Shown here: positions 51,707 to 60,467 of the stretch, piece by piece
Position numbering within the stretch: position 1 is the stretch's first letter
Layout: each line of letters opens with the position of its first letter
DNA from: Flavimaribacter sediminis
GTDB lineage: Bacteria > Pseudomonadota > Alphaproteobacteria > Rhizobiales > Rhizobiaceae
DNA: 64,000 nucleotides
Direction of reading: 5' to 3'
NCBI RefSeq assembly: GCF_019492055.1
Contig: NZ_JAICBX010000006.1
Span: 179,617-243,616, forward strand
Position numbers and translations under genes: made by a program
The notes under the pieces: model-generated
What the model was told of the DNA's origin: nothing
The model's database searches: none
Seen by the model: the letters and a program-made list of their open reading frames with translations, nothing else

Positions 51707-52384
51707 CTAAAGGGAAAACTGCTCCAGGAACGCCTTTTCGCCGCTCGGCGTAAAGGCGACAACTCGGGAGCCGTCGATCCGCCGCGCCCATCCAAGATCG
51801 TAGATGCGCTGAAGAAAGGCGGCTCCGAGTTGACCGGCAAGATGCGTGCGGCGGGAACTCCAGTCAAGACAGGACCGGCACACCGGACGGCGTGACGCAG
51901 AGAACGCGCCCTCTTCGATGCCGAAATTGGCGATGAACGCTTTGCCCGGCTCTGTCAGGTGGATATCCCCGTCCCAACCAACATGTCCTTGGCGGACAAG
52001 GCTGTCATAGAGACGCACGCCCAGATCGCCGGCCAGATGGTCGTAACAGACGCGAGCCTTGCGCAGCGCCGGATCCCTGGGACCGGTGCGGGTCCGGACA
52101 TGGCCGAGCCTGGCGGCCAGTCCCATCAGCGATTCCAGCGCGTCGCCGATCTCGTTATCGCAAAGCTGGAAATAGCGGTGCCGCCCCTGCTTTCGTTGCT
52201 GGAGAAGTCCGGCGTCCATCAGCTTCGCCAGATGCGAACTCGCCGTCTGGGCGGTCACGCCTGCTTCAAGCGCAAGCTCAGAGGCCGTCAGCGCCTTGCC
52301 GCTCATCAGCGCGGTCAGGATGTTGGCGCGCGCCGGATCGCCTATCAGCGCGCCGATCCGCGCAATATCAGGGCCTTCCTTCAT
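51707..52384 (-). CDS. ArsR/SmtB-type winged-helix regulator
   Basis: 225 residues. The N-terminal winged helix-turn-helix (LIGDPARANILTALM, then TASELALEAGVTAQTASSHL with recognition helix AKLMDAGLL) is followed by a longer C-terminal domain with a CRSCLDWSSRRTHLAG segment seen in a subgroup of long ArsR proteins; the cysteine pair could sense metal or redox state. It heads a two-gene unit with the amidase gene. A 26-base inverted repeat at 52382-52407 covers its start codon and is its probable operator. Confidence 0.85.
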   Translation of the reverse strand: MKEGPDIARIGALIGDPARANILTALMSGKALTASELALEAGVTAQTASSHLAKLMDAGLLQQRKQGRHRYFQLCDNEIGDALESLMGLAARLGHVRTRTGPRDPALRKARVCYDHLAGDLGVRLYDSLVRQGHVGWDGDIHLTEPGKAFIANFGIEEGAFSASRRPVCRSCLDWSSRRTHLAGQLGAAFLQRIYDLGWARRIDGSRVVAFTPSGEKAFLEQFSL

Positions 52385-52407
52385 GGTTCGACACTAATCG
52401 AACCATG
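52382..52407. promoter_or_regulatory. inverted-repeat operator over the ArsR start codon
   Basis: Perfect 10-bp arms CATGGTTCGA / TCGAACCATG with a 6-base centre. The left arm includes the start codon of the ArsR gene. The size and symmetry suit an ArsR dimer, so autoregulation is likely. Confidence 0.7.
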
Positions 52408-52424
52408 CATGACTGACAAGCAGT

Positions 52425-53438
52425 CTACCGCTTCGACCACCGCTTGATGTCGTCGAAAATCTTGCCGCCGATCAGGATGCCCCGGTTGAAGAAATCGCCG
52501 GTGGTGTGGATCGCGATCACGTAGCGCTGGTCCTGCTTCTTGTCGTAGAAATAGATCGGGCTGCCGCTCTGACCGCCTTCGGTGTCGACCATGTATTCCA
52601 CGAAGCAATCGTCGAAGGCGGACGTTCGTCCGGCATTGTACCAGAGCGTGCCGTAGGGTTTGTCCGACGTTTGCGGAAAGCCGGCCGTATTGACGAACAG
52701 CATATCGCCGTCGAAATCGTCCTCCGACAACACGTCCTTGACGCCGAAATAGCCGAGCCGCTTGCCGAGGTCTGCTTCCTGGACCTGGTCTGGTATGCGG
52801 ATAGCAGCGTAATCCTTGCGATGCGCCTGCTCTTCCTTCTCCCTGCCGATTTCCATCCAGATGGCGGGTATCATGCAGTCGTCGGCCTTAGGATCGTGAC
52901 ACGGCACATCGCAGACAAAGACGCCGTAGGGCGCCAGGCTGCCGTTGCGGCCCGGCACCACGCGCACCCGCGTCGCCCGCCTCGGCGGCTCTTCCCATCC
53001 GTAGTAGCTGCGGTCGACCAGCACGTGAGCCGCCGTCACGATCAGGTCGTCGCCGACGAAAAACCCGGTGCCTGCGCCCACCGGCCCCCGGTCATACTGG
53101 ACCTCAAGGTGACAGATGCAGCGCCACGGCGTCATCGCGGTGTCGTTGACGCGAACCCTGTTGTCCGCGCCGATCACGTTTTCGGGTTTCGCGGAGAAAG
53201 CCGGCGCATCGCCCACCGACACCATGGATTCGCTGGAATAGAAGCCACCGTCCGGCCGCGCGTTCAGCACGGTCGGGCCTGAAACGTAGCTGGTGTCGAA
53301 GCCGGCGGTCGCGGCCCGGAAGACATTGAACCCCGGAACGTTCTCCGGCGAGCCGCCGCCATTGGTCTCCGCCATCAGACTGCCGAGCACCCGCGGCGTC
53401 TTCTTCGATTTCGATCCTGTGGTTGATTTGGCGGCCAT
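52425..53438 (-). CDS. trypsin-like serine protease (V8/S1 type)
   Basis: 337 residues. The catalytic triad is His138 (VTAAHVL), Asp209 (DYAAIRI) and Ser291 (GGQSGSPIY). A long, Gly/Ser-rich N-terminal part (1-100) precedes the protease. No signal peptide or membrane segment is seen, so it should be cytoplasmic, which is unusual for this fold in bacteria outside regulatory or conflict systems. It starts on the last base of the protease-PLD gene (TGATG) behind GGGAGA, so the two are coupled. The ArsR gene follows after 40 bases. Confidence 0.85.
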   Translation of the reverse strand: MAAKSTTGSKSKKTPRVLGSLMAETNGGGSPENVPGFNVFRAATAGFDTSYVSGPTVLNARPDGGFYSSESMVSVGDAPAFSAKPENVIGADNRVRVNDTAMTPWRCICHLEVQYDRGPVGAGTGFFVGDDLIVTAAHVLVDRSYYGWEEPPRRATRVRVVPGRNGSLAPYGVFVCDVPCHDPKADDCMIPAIWMEIGREKEEQAHRKDYAAIRIPDQVQEADLGKRLGYFGVKDVLSEDDFDGDMLFVNTAGFPQTSDKPYGTLWYNAGRTSAFDDCFVEYMVDTEGGQSGSPIYFYDKKQDQRYVIAIHTTGDFFNRGILIGGKIFDDIKRWSKR

Positions 53439-56299
53439 CAGCTTTCTCCCAGATATTCGGCAAGCGAAATGCGGCGATAGCCCGCCGGCGTTGCGCTCTC
53501 CGCTCCCGGCGTGACGAAGCGGACAGACCCGAAAGCCGCCTCGCCGCGCCAGCGGTTGCGGGCGAGCTCGCTCCAGTCATATTCGAACAGCGAGGCGAAA
53601 TAGGCGTTGGCCCTGGCGTTGCGAATGACGAGGCTCGCGTCCCGGTTCGGGCCGGTTCCCCCCGCGGTGAAGTTCTGAGAGCCGAGCATTACCGAGTGAT
53701 CGTCGACGATCATTCCCTTGGTGTGGCAGGTGTCGAAATACCGGATATGGTCGGCGTCCGTGCGCATGCCGAATTCCTTCAGGCGGCGCAGCGTTGTCTT
53801 CTCGCTGCCGAAAAGGTTGCGGAAGATGATGCGCACATCAAGGCCGGCCTGCTGTTTCTCCCTGATTGCGCGGGCAATGGCGAGAAAGTGCTCTGGCGTG
53901 TTGTCGATCTTTGACCAAAGGTTGAAAGACTGGTTTTCGATCAGCAGCCTTTCACGCGCGCTTTCCACCAGCTCCAGCACGACCTCGGGGTAGTTGTCGG
54001 GCGTCAGCAGCGGCTGAACCGTCATCTCCTCATCGAGCTCCAGCGGCGCGAATACCTGGAACCGCGTCGGCTCGGGCGGTCGTTCGGCGACAGCCTCGGG
54101 AACCAGAACGTCCGGTGTCGCGCCGACCGTCTCGCTCTCGGTCAACAGCGCTGCTTCGCAATCCTCGTAATCCTGTTCGAGATGACGTCGGAAGGTCGCC
54201 GCCAGGTCTTCGCGCCACACCACGGCGTGCCATTCGCGATTGAAGTCGCGCACATCGCGCCAGGTCAGGTTTTCGAACGGCTTGTCGATATTCGCCTGGT
54301 TGGTCGACTGCCAATTGCCGCTTGAGAGCCAGAACGCCTTGTCGGCCCTCTTGTTGCCGCGCAACCGGTCCGTCCAGACCGCCACCTTGATGTGATAGGC
54401 CTGGGCGAACAGGCTGTTCGCGCCCAGCGCGGCTTTCGCCCATTTGAACCGCTTCTCCATGGTCGTCTTGAGCGACTTGATCGTATCGCGTTCAGGGATG
54501 TCGTCCTTCTTCTTCTCACCTGATGTGTCGTCGGGATTCTCTGCCTTGTCACCGCGCTGGCGGTCCAGCGTCAAGGTGATCCGGGACCGGCGGCGGCGCG
54601 CTATGTCCTCGATGGCCTCGACGACATGCGGCGCGGTCATGTGATACATGCCGATGGTCAGCTGTTCGTAGTCATCGATCGCCAGAAACTGCTTGAGAAC
54701 CGGCCACCCGCATTCCGGGCTGACATGAAGCGTCATCCGGATCCTGCCGCTCACCGGATCGAGATTGAACTGCGGGTCGCCAAGGTCGCGGCTGTAGCGC
54801 GCGCGTCTGTCCGTAAAGGCTTCGACCGAGTAGCCCAGCACTTCTTCGGCGACGGCCTCCGGATCGGCGAATTCGGCCACCACCTCCACGCCGTCTACAA
54901 TCGGCTGCAGACCGTAGGCGGCAAGATCCAGACTTGCGCCGGGCCGCAGGCCGATGATGACGCCGTAATCGTCGCTGAGCTGGCCATCCTTGAAAAGGAA
55001 GCCGGCGTTGACCTGCAGAATGCGATTGTCGTCCGGATAGGACGCAAGGTAGACCCGAATGGCGTTGGCTGCGGCTTCGGCGCTTTGTTTGTCCGTTCGT
55101 ATCGGAGCGTCGCCGACAACGGTTTGCGGCGCCGTCGCTGCGCCAAGCTTCACCGTGATTTGCAGCGGTACGGTCAGAGTTATCGCGCCGTCGCCCGAAA
55201 CGGACGGCGCCGCGACAGACGCGCCGCCCTGCCCGACTGTCATCGGCGGCCTCGCCGTATCGGCGGACATCGGCGCGCGCGGCGCTTCACCCTGCCAGGG
55301 CCTTTGCCGAGCCAGCTTCTCGAGTTCGCCTGAGGGCACCGCGTAATTGTTCTTGAACATCGCGCCCGCATAGTGCAGGCCGATCGCCTTTTTCTTCTCC
55401 AGGTCCCACACGATGGACCCCGAATTGCCCGGCAGCGTCGAGCAGTCATGGGTAATGGAGGCGTGCTCGGGATCGGTCACCCTGCCCAGCGCCAACCGCT
55501 TGATGCCGAATTCCGTGCCGAACACCTGCTTGAACCTGCGCGCGTCATAGGAGCGCGAATCGTCGCCCGGATAGCCGATGACGGCGACTACCGCTCCGGT
55601 TTGCGCGTCCGTCGTCAGCGGCAAGGGGCCAGAAAGACGATCCGTTCCGGCGTTCCTCGAAACCCGCAGAAACGCGACATCGAGTTGCGATGTCTGGGAA
55701 ATCCAGATGATTTCCGTGACGGGAAACTCCCGCGCAATGCTCCCTCCGAGCTCCTCGCGAAAATCGATCTTCGCGCTTTGCGGAAGGTTGAAATTGGGGA
55801 TGCCCGGCTTGAAGACGAAGCCGGCCTGGCCGCGCTTGGCGAACAGTTTCGCGACATGGGCGTTCGTCACGACGATATCGGACGCGCCGTCGAAATCGAT
55901 GACCCAGCCGGTTCCCGCCCATTCGAAATTCGCGTTGTCGGCAATCTCGATGCGACCGATGGAAGGCAGCGCCCGTTCCAGGTCGCTCCTGTTTGTGGGT
56001 TCGTTGAGCGCTTCCATCAGGCCCGGCATTCCAGGACCATTGGCGTCGACGGACCGGTCGTCAACGGCGTCGTTCGTGACCCAGAAGACGGGCCGCGACC
56101 ATCGGATCACCGCTTCGAGTTGCGCCGATTCCGAAACTTGCCCGAACGCTGATTCCAGGGAAGGGCCGAGGGCGGGATCGCCGATTATCTGCGCCGATGT
56201 CGCTTCCTTGACGAGCTTTTCCGGTTTGGCGCCCTCAGCCGCAGCAAGCGCGGCCACTTTCCTGCGCAGCACATCCAGGTCGTCTTTGCTGTCCGCCAT
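53438..56299 (-). CDS. trypsin-like protease fused to phospholipase-D-type nuclease
   Basis: 953 residues. N-terminal helical part (1-120), then a trypsin-like protease with His148 (TNAHVAK), Asp207 (QLDVAFL) and Ser293 (LPGNSGSIVW). A middle region (about 390-600) without a recognised family follows. The C-terminal half has the PLD layout: a first HKD-like site at YHIKVAVWTDR with LSSGNWQS (about 635-670) and a canonical second site CHTKGMIVDDHSVMLGSQNF (about 857-876). PLD enzymes cut phosphodiesters of DNA, RNA or lipids. There is no signal peptide. The ATG at 56299 follows GGGAGG. A protease joined to a nuclease, next to a second protease, suggests an activation cascade; this is inference. 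Confidence 0.88.
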   Translation of the reverse strand: MADSKDDLDVLRRKVAALAAAEGAKPEKLVKEATSAQIIGDPALGPSLESAFGQVSESAQLEAVIRWSRPVFWVTNDAVDDRSVDANGPGMPGLMEALNEPTNRSDLERALPSIGRIEIADNANFEWAGTGWVIDFDGASDIVVTNAHVAKLFAKRGQAGFVFKPGIPNFNLPQSAKIDFREELGGSIAREFPVTEIIWISQTSQLDVAFLRVSRNAGTDRLSGPLPLTTDAQTGAVVAVIGYPGDDSRSYDARRFKQVFGTEFGIKRLALGRVTDPEHASITHDCSTLPGNSGSIVWDLEKKKAIGLHYAGAMFKNNYAVPSGELEKLARQRPWQGEAPRAPMSADTARPPMTVGQGGASVAAPSVSGDGAITLTVPLQITVKLGAATAPQTVVGDAPIRTDKQSAEAAANAIRVYLASYPDDNRILQVNAGFLFKDGQLSDDYGVIIGLRPGASLDLAAYGLQPIVDGVEVVAEFADPEAVAEEVLGYSVEAFTDRRARYSRDLGDPQFNLDPVSGRIRMTLHVSPECGWPVLKQFLAIDDYEQLTIGMYHMTAPHVVEAIEDIARRRRSRITLTLDRQRGDKAENPDDTSGEKKKDDIPERDTIKSLKTTMEKRFKWAKAALGANSLFAQAYHIKVAVWTDRLRGNKRADKAFWLSSGNWQSTNQANIDKPFENLTWRDVRDFNREWHAVVWREDLAATFRRHLEQDYEDCEAALLTESETVGATPDVLVPEAVAERPPEPTRFQVFAPLELDEEMTVQPLLTPDNYPEVVLELVESARERLLIENQSFNLWSKIDNTPEHFLAIARAIREKQQAGLDVRIIFRNLFGSEKTTLRRLKEFGMRTDADHIRYFDTCHTKGMIVDDHSVMLGSQNFTAGGTGPNRDASLVIRNARANAYFASLFEYDWSELARNRWRGEAAFGSVRFVTPGAESATPAGYRRISLAEYLGES

Positions 56300-56324
56300 G
56301 GTCGCCTCCCTGCGGTTCGCAGCC

Positions 56325-56346
56325 TGTAATCCGGTTAGGGATTACA
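56325..56346. promoter_or_regulatory. inverted repeat upstream of the protease-PLD operon
   Basis: Perfect 8-bp arms TGTAATCC / GGATTACA with a 6-base centre, 25 bases before the start codon of the protease-PLD gene. It could be an operator or a leader hairpin. Confidence 0.5.
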
Positions 56347-56449
56347 ATCGCAGTGTACCAAAAGTTGCTCGTAGAGGTGTGACAAAAACCACAAAGTGTT
56401 AGTATTGGGCGTTTTCTACATAAAATATACTGCGCAGCTGGAGACACTC

Positions 56450-57832
56450 ATGATCATCGACAGTCCAAAACGGCGCGAGCATCTTCTCGCGATCGCCAGT
56501 CGCCTGCCGGAGCATGTGGCGAGGCTCGACTGGTCCGCCCAACAGATCGCGCGGAAGCGGCAGGTTCTTCTGCGCGAGACCGTCGCATGGGCCAAATCGC
56601 ATTCCCCCTGGTACGCCGAAAGGCTGGCGGAGATCGATCCGGAAACGATGACGGAGGATACGCTTCACGAAATCCCGGTGATGACCAAATCCGACGTGAT
56701 GTCGAACTGGGACGCCATCGTCACCGACAAGAGACTGACCCTTGAAGGCTGCAACGCCCACATCCAGGACAAATTGCGCGGCCGGACCAGGGACTACTAC
56801 TATCTCGACGATTACGAGGTGTTTGCGACCGGAGGATCATCCGGCTCGCGCGGCGTGTTTGTCTGGGGCTGGGACGAATTCATCGAAATCGCCTGCGTCA
56901 CGTTCCGCTACCAGTATCGCGATGAATCCATGCATTTCAGCAGCGGCAGGCGGGTGCTGGCGGTGATCGAAGCCGGCGAGATCGTGCATGGCAGTCCGTT
57001 CCTGTTTTCCGTCACGCCCCACCCCGACGCCGACATTCACTGGTTTCCGGCGCAGACGCCCATGTCGCAGCTCGTTGATGAACTCAACAGCGCGCAACCG
57101 ACGCACATCAACTGTTTCGCCTCTTCGCTGCAGGAGCTGGCGGGAGAAGCGCTCTCCGGACGGCTTAACATCAGGCCGAGGCACGTCGCCACCAATTCGG
57201 AACCGCTGATGCCGGAAGCCCGCGAGGCGGCCAGCAAAGCCTGGGGGCTGGAGATCAATAACATGTGGGGCTGCGTGGAGGTTGGTCATGTCGGCATCGA
57301 ATGCGATCGGCACGAAGGCATGCACATGTCGGACGACGCGGTCATCACCGAGTTCGTCGACGCCGACGACAGGCCGACCGGCGATCCGGAGAAAATCGCA
57401 AAGGTCCTCGTAACCTCGCTGTTCAACCGCGTACAGCCGATCATCCGCTATGAACTGACGGATATCGCCATTCCCTCGGACCGGCCTTGCAGTTGCGGCG
57501 CCGCCTTTCCCCTGATCAGGGAGGTCAGGGGACGCAGCGACGACGCTTTCCGGTATCCTGCAGGCGTCTCCGTCCATCCGCTGGTTTTCCGAACCCCTCT
57601 CGGCCAGCATCCGATGATCGAGCAATATCAGGTGCAGCAGACGCCAAACGGCGCCGCGATCCGCGTTATCAGTCGCGGGGAACTCGATCTCGGTATTCTG
57701 AAACGCGACTTGTCGGAAGCGTTGAAAGCAGCCGGGCTTGAAAACCCTGACCTCGAATTGGACGTCGTCGAGGCCCTTGAACGGCACGCCGAAACCGGCA
57801 AGCTCAAACGCTTCATTCCCTTGAAGCCGTGA
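56450..57832 (+). CDS. phenylacetate-CoA ligase-like AMP-binding protein
   Basis: 460 residues of the PaaK-like adenylate-forming family. The phosphate loop is ATGGSSGSRGV (around residue 125), and NNMWGCVEVGHVGIEC and IIRYELTDIAI are the A5 and A7-like segments. It should activate a carboxylic acid with ATP, to a CoA ester or another acceptor; the acid is unknown. ATG at 56450 with GGAGA upstream is preferred to 56396. A candidate -10 TATACT lies at 56426-56431. Its end overlaps the convergent MocR gene by 20 bases. Confidence 0.8.
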   Translation: MIIDSPKRREHLLAIASRLPEHVARLDWSAQQIARKRQVLLRETVAWAKSHSPWYAERLAEIDPETMTEDTLHEIPVMTKSDVMSNWDAIVTDKRLTLEGCNAHIQDKLRGRTRDYYYLDDYEVFATGGSSGSRGVFVWGWDEFIEIACVTFRYQYRDESMHFSSGRRVLAVIEAGEIVHGSPFLFSVTPHPDADIHWFPAQTPMSQLVDELNSAQPTHINCFASSLQELAGEALSGRLNIRPRHVATNSEPLMPEAREAASKAWGLEINNMWGCVEVGHVGIECDRHEGMHMSDDAVITEFVDADDRPTGDPEKIAKVLVTSLFNRVQPIIRYELTDIAIPSDRPCSCGAAFPLIREVRGRSDDAFRYPAGVSVHPLVFRTPLGQHPMIEQYQVQQTPNGAAIRVISRGELDLGILKRDLSEALKAAGLENPDLELDVVEALERHAETGKLKRFIPLKP

Positions 57833-59249
57833 CCGCGCCGCGGATCAGCGCCGCAAGCCGCTTCAGCGGTTCTTCCATTTCTTCGGGCGCAAACGCGCTG
57901 AAGCCGGTCAGAAGCCCCTGTTTCGGGCGCGGCCCGTCGTAATAGGTGGAGAGCGGCGAACACGCGATGCCGGCCGCCTGCGCCGCCTTCGACAGGCGAA
58001 CGTCGTCCACGCCGTCGGCCAGTTCCAGGGCGATCTGCATGCCCGCCGGATTGTCGGAAAAGCGCGCTGCATTTCCCAGTTCCTTGTGCAACATCCCGAC
58101 AAAAGCCTCGCGGCGTTCGCCGTAGATGCGGCGCATCCGCCTGATGTGACGATGGAACTCCCCCTCCTCGATGAAGGTCGCCAGCGGCAATTGCGGCGCA
58201 ACGGACGCGCGTGAGCCGTATTTGCGCAAGGCCGTGTTGAAATCGCCGACCAGATGTTCGGGCAGCACCATGAAACCGATCTTCAGGCCGGACGAGAATA
58301 TCTTTGAGAAACTGCCGACATAGACCACCCGTCTGCCGTCATCCAGCGAAGCCATGGCGGGAATGGGTCGGCCCGAGAAACGAAACTCGCTATCGAAATC
58401 GTCCTCGATGACGATGCTGTCATTGCGCGCGGCGTATTGCAGAAACGCGAGCCGTCTGCCGGTCGACATGGCTCCGCCCAGGGGAAACTGGTGAGAGGGC
58501 GTCAGAATGATGGTTTTCACTCCCGCGGCCTCGCCCGGCAGCGCGGCGCCCTCTTCCTCGACGTCGAGCCATTCAGGCCGAAGATTGTAGAGTTGCGCCA
58601 GGTTCAGCATCGGCCTGTAACCCGGTCTTTCAAGCCCGATCCCGTCGCCCGGCGAAGCCAGAACCCGAAGGGACAGATCCAGCGCGTCGCCGGCGCCTGC
58701 GGTGATCAGTATTCGGTCGGGATCAGCCGCAATGCCCCGCCATGAAGCAAGGTGTCCGGCGATCGCCGCGCGTAGTCGCGGGTGCCCGAACCCGTCCTCT
58801 TCGGCAAGCATCGCTTCGGCGGATTGCTTTGCCGTTCGCGACAGGTGTCGCGCCCACTTCGCATGCGGAAAAAGGCGCATGTCCGGAACCCCCGGCGTAA
58901 ACGGCCGCGGATGCAGTGGCCGCGAACGGTCGGGTTCCGGCTGCGTCGCAGGCGCGCGACCTTTAACATCCGGCGGCCGCACAGGCTCGATGTCGCACAC
59001 ATAATAACCGGACCCTTGCCGCGCCCGGATATAGCCTTCCGCCGCCAGCTGATCATAGGCGGAAACGATGGTCGATCGCGAAACGCCAAGTTCGCGCGCC
59101 AGTTCGCGCGATGGCGGCAGACGCGCGCCGGACGCCATTTCTCCCGACATGATCTGCCGTCCAAGCGATTCATAGACCTGTTCGAACAGAGGCGCGGATT
59201 TTGTGTAGTGAATCTGGGTTCGCATAATTGGACGGTTATTTTTTTCCAT
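57813..59249 (-). CDS. MocR/PdxR-type regulator (GntR winged helix + aminotransferase-like domain)
   Basis: 478 residues. The winged helix (PLFEQVYESLGRQIM, then SRSTIVSAYDQLAAEG) is joined by a linker (95-115) to a fold-type I PLP domain with the PLP lysine in VGSFSKIFSSGLKIGF (about residue 305). MocR proteins respond to PLP or amino compounds and usually control a divergent neighbour, here the FMN-binding protein gene. The start may be 59249 or 59225; both ATGs lie inside direct repeats of the likely operator. Confidence 0.87.
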   Translation of the reverse strand: MEKNNRPIMRTQIHYTKSAPLFEQVYESLGRQIMSGEMASGARLPPSRELARELGVSRSTIVSAYDQLAAEGYIRARQGSGYYVCDIEPVRPPDVKGRAPATQPEPDRSRPLHPRPFTPGVPDMRLFPHAKWARHLSRTAKQSAEAMLAEEDGFGHPRLRAAIAGHLASWRGIAADPDRILITAGAGDALDLSLRVLASPGDGIGLERPGYRPMLNLAQLYNLRPEWLDVEEEGAALPGEAAGVKTIILTPSHQFPLGGAMSTGRRLAFLQYAARNDSIVIEDDFDSEFRFSGRPIPAMASLDDGRRVVYVGSFSKIFSSGLKIGFMVLPEHLVGDFNTALRKYGSRASVAPQLPLATFIEEGEFHRHIRRMRRIYGERREAFVGMLHKELGNAARFSDNPAGMQIALELADGVDDVRLSKAAQAAGIACSPLSTYYDGPRPKQGLLTGFSAFAPEEMEEPLKRLAALIRGAVTASRE

Positions 59250-59256
59250 AATTGGA
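59223..59256. promoter_or_regulatory. direct-repeat operator of the MocR regulator
   Basis: The 10-mer CATAATTGGA occurs at 59223-59232 and again at 59247-59256, 24 bases apart, and a third inverted half (ACCAAT) lies near 59269. Direct repeats two to three helical turns apart are the usual MocR/PdxR binding pattern. Confidence 0.65.
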
Positions 59257-59319
59257 TATTTTTCTTATACCAATTTTTCGCTATCCGGCAATGAGAACGA
59301 ATTATTCAGGTGCGAACCC

Positions 59320-59976
59320 ATGACCACGGAACAACTCGAACAAACGCCGCGAACCCGTCTCAGGCGCAGTCACAAGCGCGGCGATTTCGATCGCGAAACG
59401 ATCAATTCGATCCTCGACGCCACGTCGCTTTGCCATGTCGGATATCTGGTCGACGGAAAGCCGGCCGTCACCCCGACGATCCACTGGAGAGAGGGCGATC
59501 ACATCTATTGGCACGGGTCGAGCGCGAGCCGCGCGCTGAAAAACAGCAACGGCCATGACGTTTGCCTCACCGTTTCCTTGCTCGACGGCATGGTGCTTGC
59601 GCGTTCGGCGATGCATCACTCCGCCAACTATCGCTCCGTCATGATCTACGGCCACGGAACCAAGGTCACGGACGTCGATGAGAAGAAGGAAAAGCTCCGC
59701 ACCTTTCTCGAGCAGCTTTTCCCGGGACGCTGGGACATGCTTCGCCCCATGACCGACCAGGAACTGAAGGCGACGATGATCCTCGGCATGCCGATCGAAG
59801 AGGCATCTGCAAAGGTGAGAACCGGCGGCCCGATCGATGACGAGGAAGACTACGAACTCCCGATATGGGCGGGCGTATTGCCGCTCGTCCACGCCATGAA
59901 GCGCCCGGAGGCGGATCCGCGCAATCTGAAAGGCCTTGCAATTCCCGACCACGTATTTTCTTTCGCGCGTCCATGA
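59320..59976 (+). CDS. pyridoxamine 5'-phosphate oxidase-like FMN-binding protein
   Basis: 218 residues of the split-barrel flavin-binding family (Pyridox_ox_2/NimA-like). LCHVGYLVDGKPAVTPTIHW is the first barrel strand pair, followed by YWHGSSASRALKN, the usual phosphate-contact loop, and SANYRSVMIYG. Such proteins bind FMN or haem and reduce or detoxify small molecules. Divergent from the MocR gene, it is its likely target. Confidence 0.82.
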   Translation: MTTEQLEQTPRTRLRRSHKRGDFDRETINSILDATSLCHVGYLVDGKPAVTPTIHWREGDHIYWHGSSASRALKNSNGHDVCLTVSLLDGMVLARSAMHHSANYRSVMIYGHGTKVTDVDEKKEKLRTFLEQLFPGRWDMLRPMTDQELKATMILGMPIEEASAKVRTGGPIDDEEDYELPIWAGVLPLVHAMKRPEADPRNLKGLAIPDHVFSFARP

Positions 59977-60077
59977 AACGGCGACGAACCCGGTTGATCC
60001 CCTCGACCGGGTTCGCTAGCGTCCAGCGCAGGCGCCGCCTGACCCGTGATAAGCATATGTAGATTTCGGCGACGCCC

Positions 60078-60410
60078 GTGCTGCAAACGCATCACATCCA
60101 GAAGAACGGGCTTGTCATGTCCTCTTCAACCACTCTCAAACTCGGACGCGTCGCCGTGACGCTTCCGGTCGGCTTCGTGATTCTCGGGAAAGACGACGCC
60201 GAAATACATCTGACGCTGCAAAAGGCGCATCGCGCCCCTCCCTTCAACATCGCGCACATGATGGTTTCCGACGCGGCGGAGACCTGTCGTCGATGCCAGG
60301 AACACGGTTTTCGCATCATCCCGAAACTGGAGGACAAGGACTACGGCCTCAGATCCTTCGTATTTGCCGATCATGACGGCAACCGCATCGATGTCGGAGA
60401 GCTCCTGTAG
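60078..60410 (+). CDS. VOC/glyoxalase family protein with unclear start
   Basis: About 110 residues. The C-terminal part (FVILGKDDAEIHLTLQKA, MMVSDAAETCRRCQEHGFR and DKDYGLRSFVFADHDGNRID) is a clear VOC module of the bleomycin-resistance-like group. The first strand of the fold (ATPVLQTHHIQ) begins before the GTG at 60078, and the only ATG ahead of it (60057) is followed at once by TAG. So the gene either starts at a rare codon (ATT at 60063 or GTG at 60078), at ATG 60117 with a shortened fold, or is a recent pseudogene. Confidence 0.55.
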   Translation: MLQTHHIQKNGLVMSSSTTLKLGRVAVTLPVGFVILGKDDAEIHLTLQKAHRAPPFNIAHMMVSDAAETCRRCQEHGFRIIPKLEDKDYGLRSFVFADHDGNRIDVGELL

Positions 60411-60467
60411 AAGACAATCGGGCTATCTCCAGCCTCCCCCGCGTTCGCTCGGTTTTGACAGACTGTC

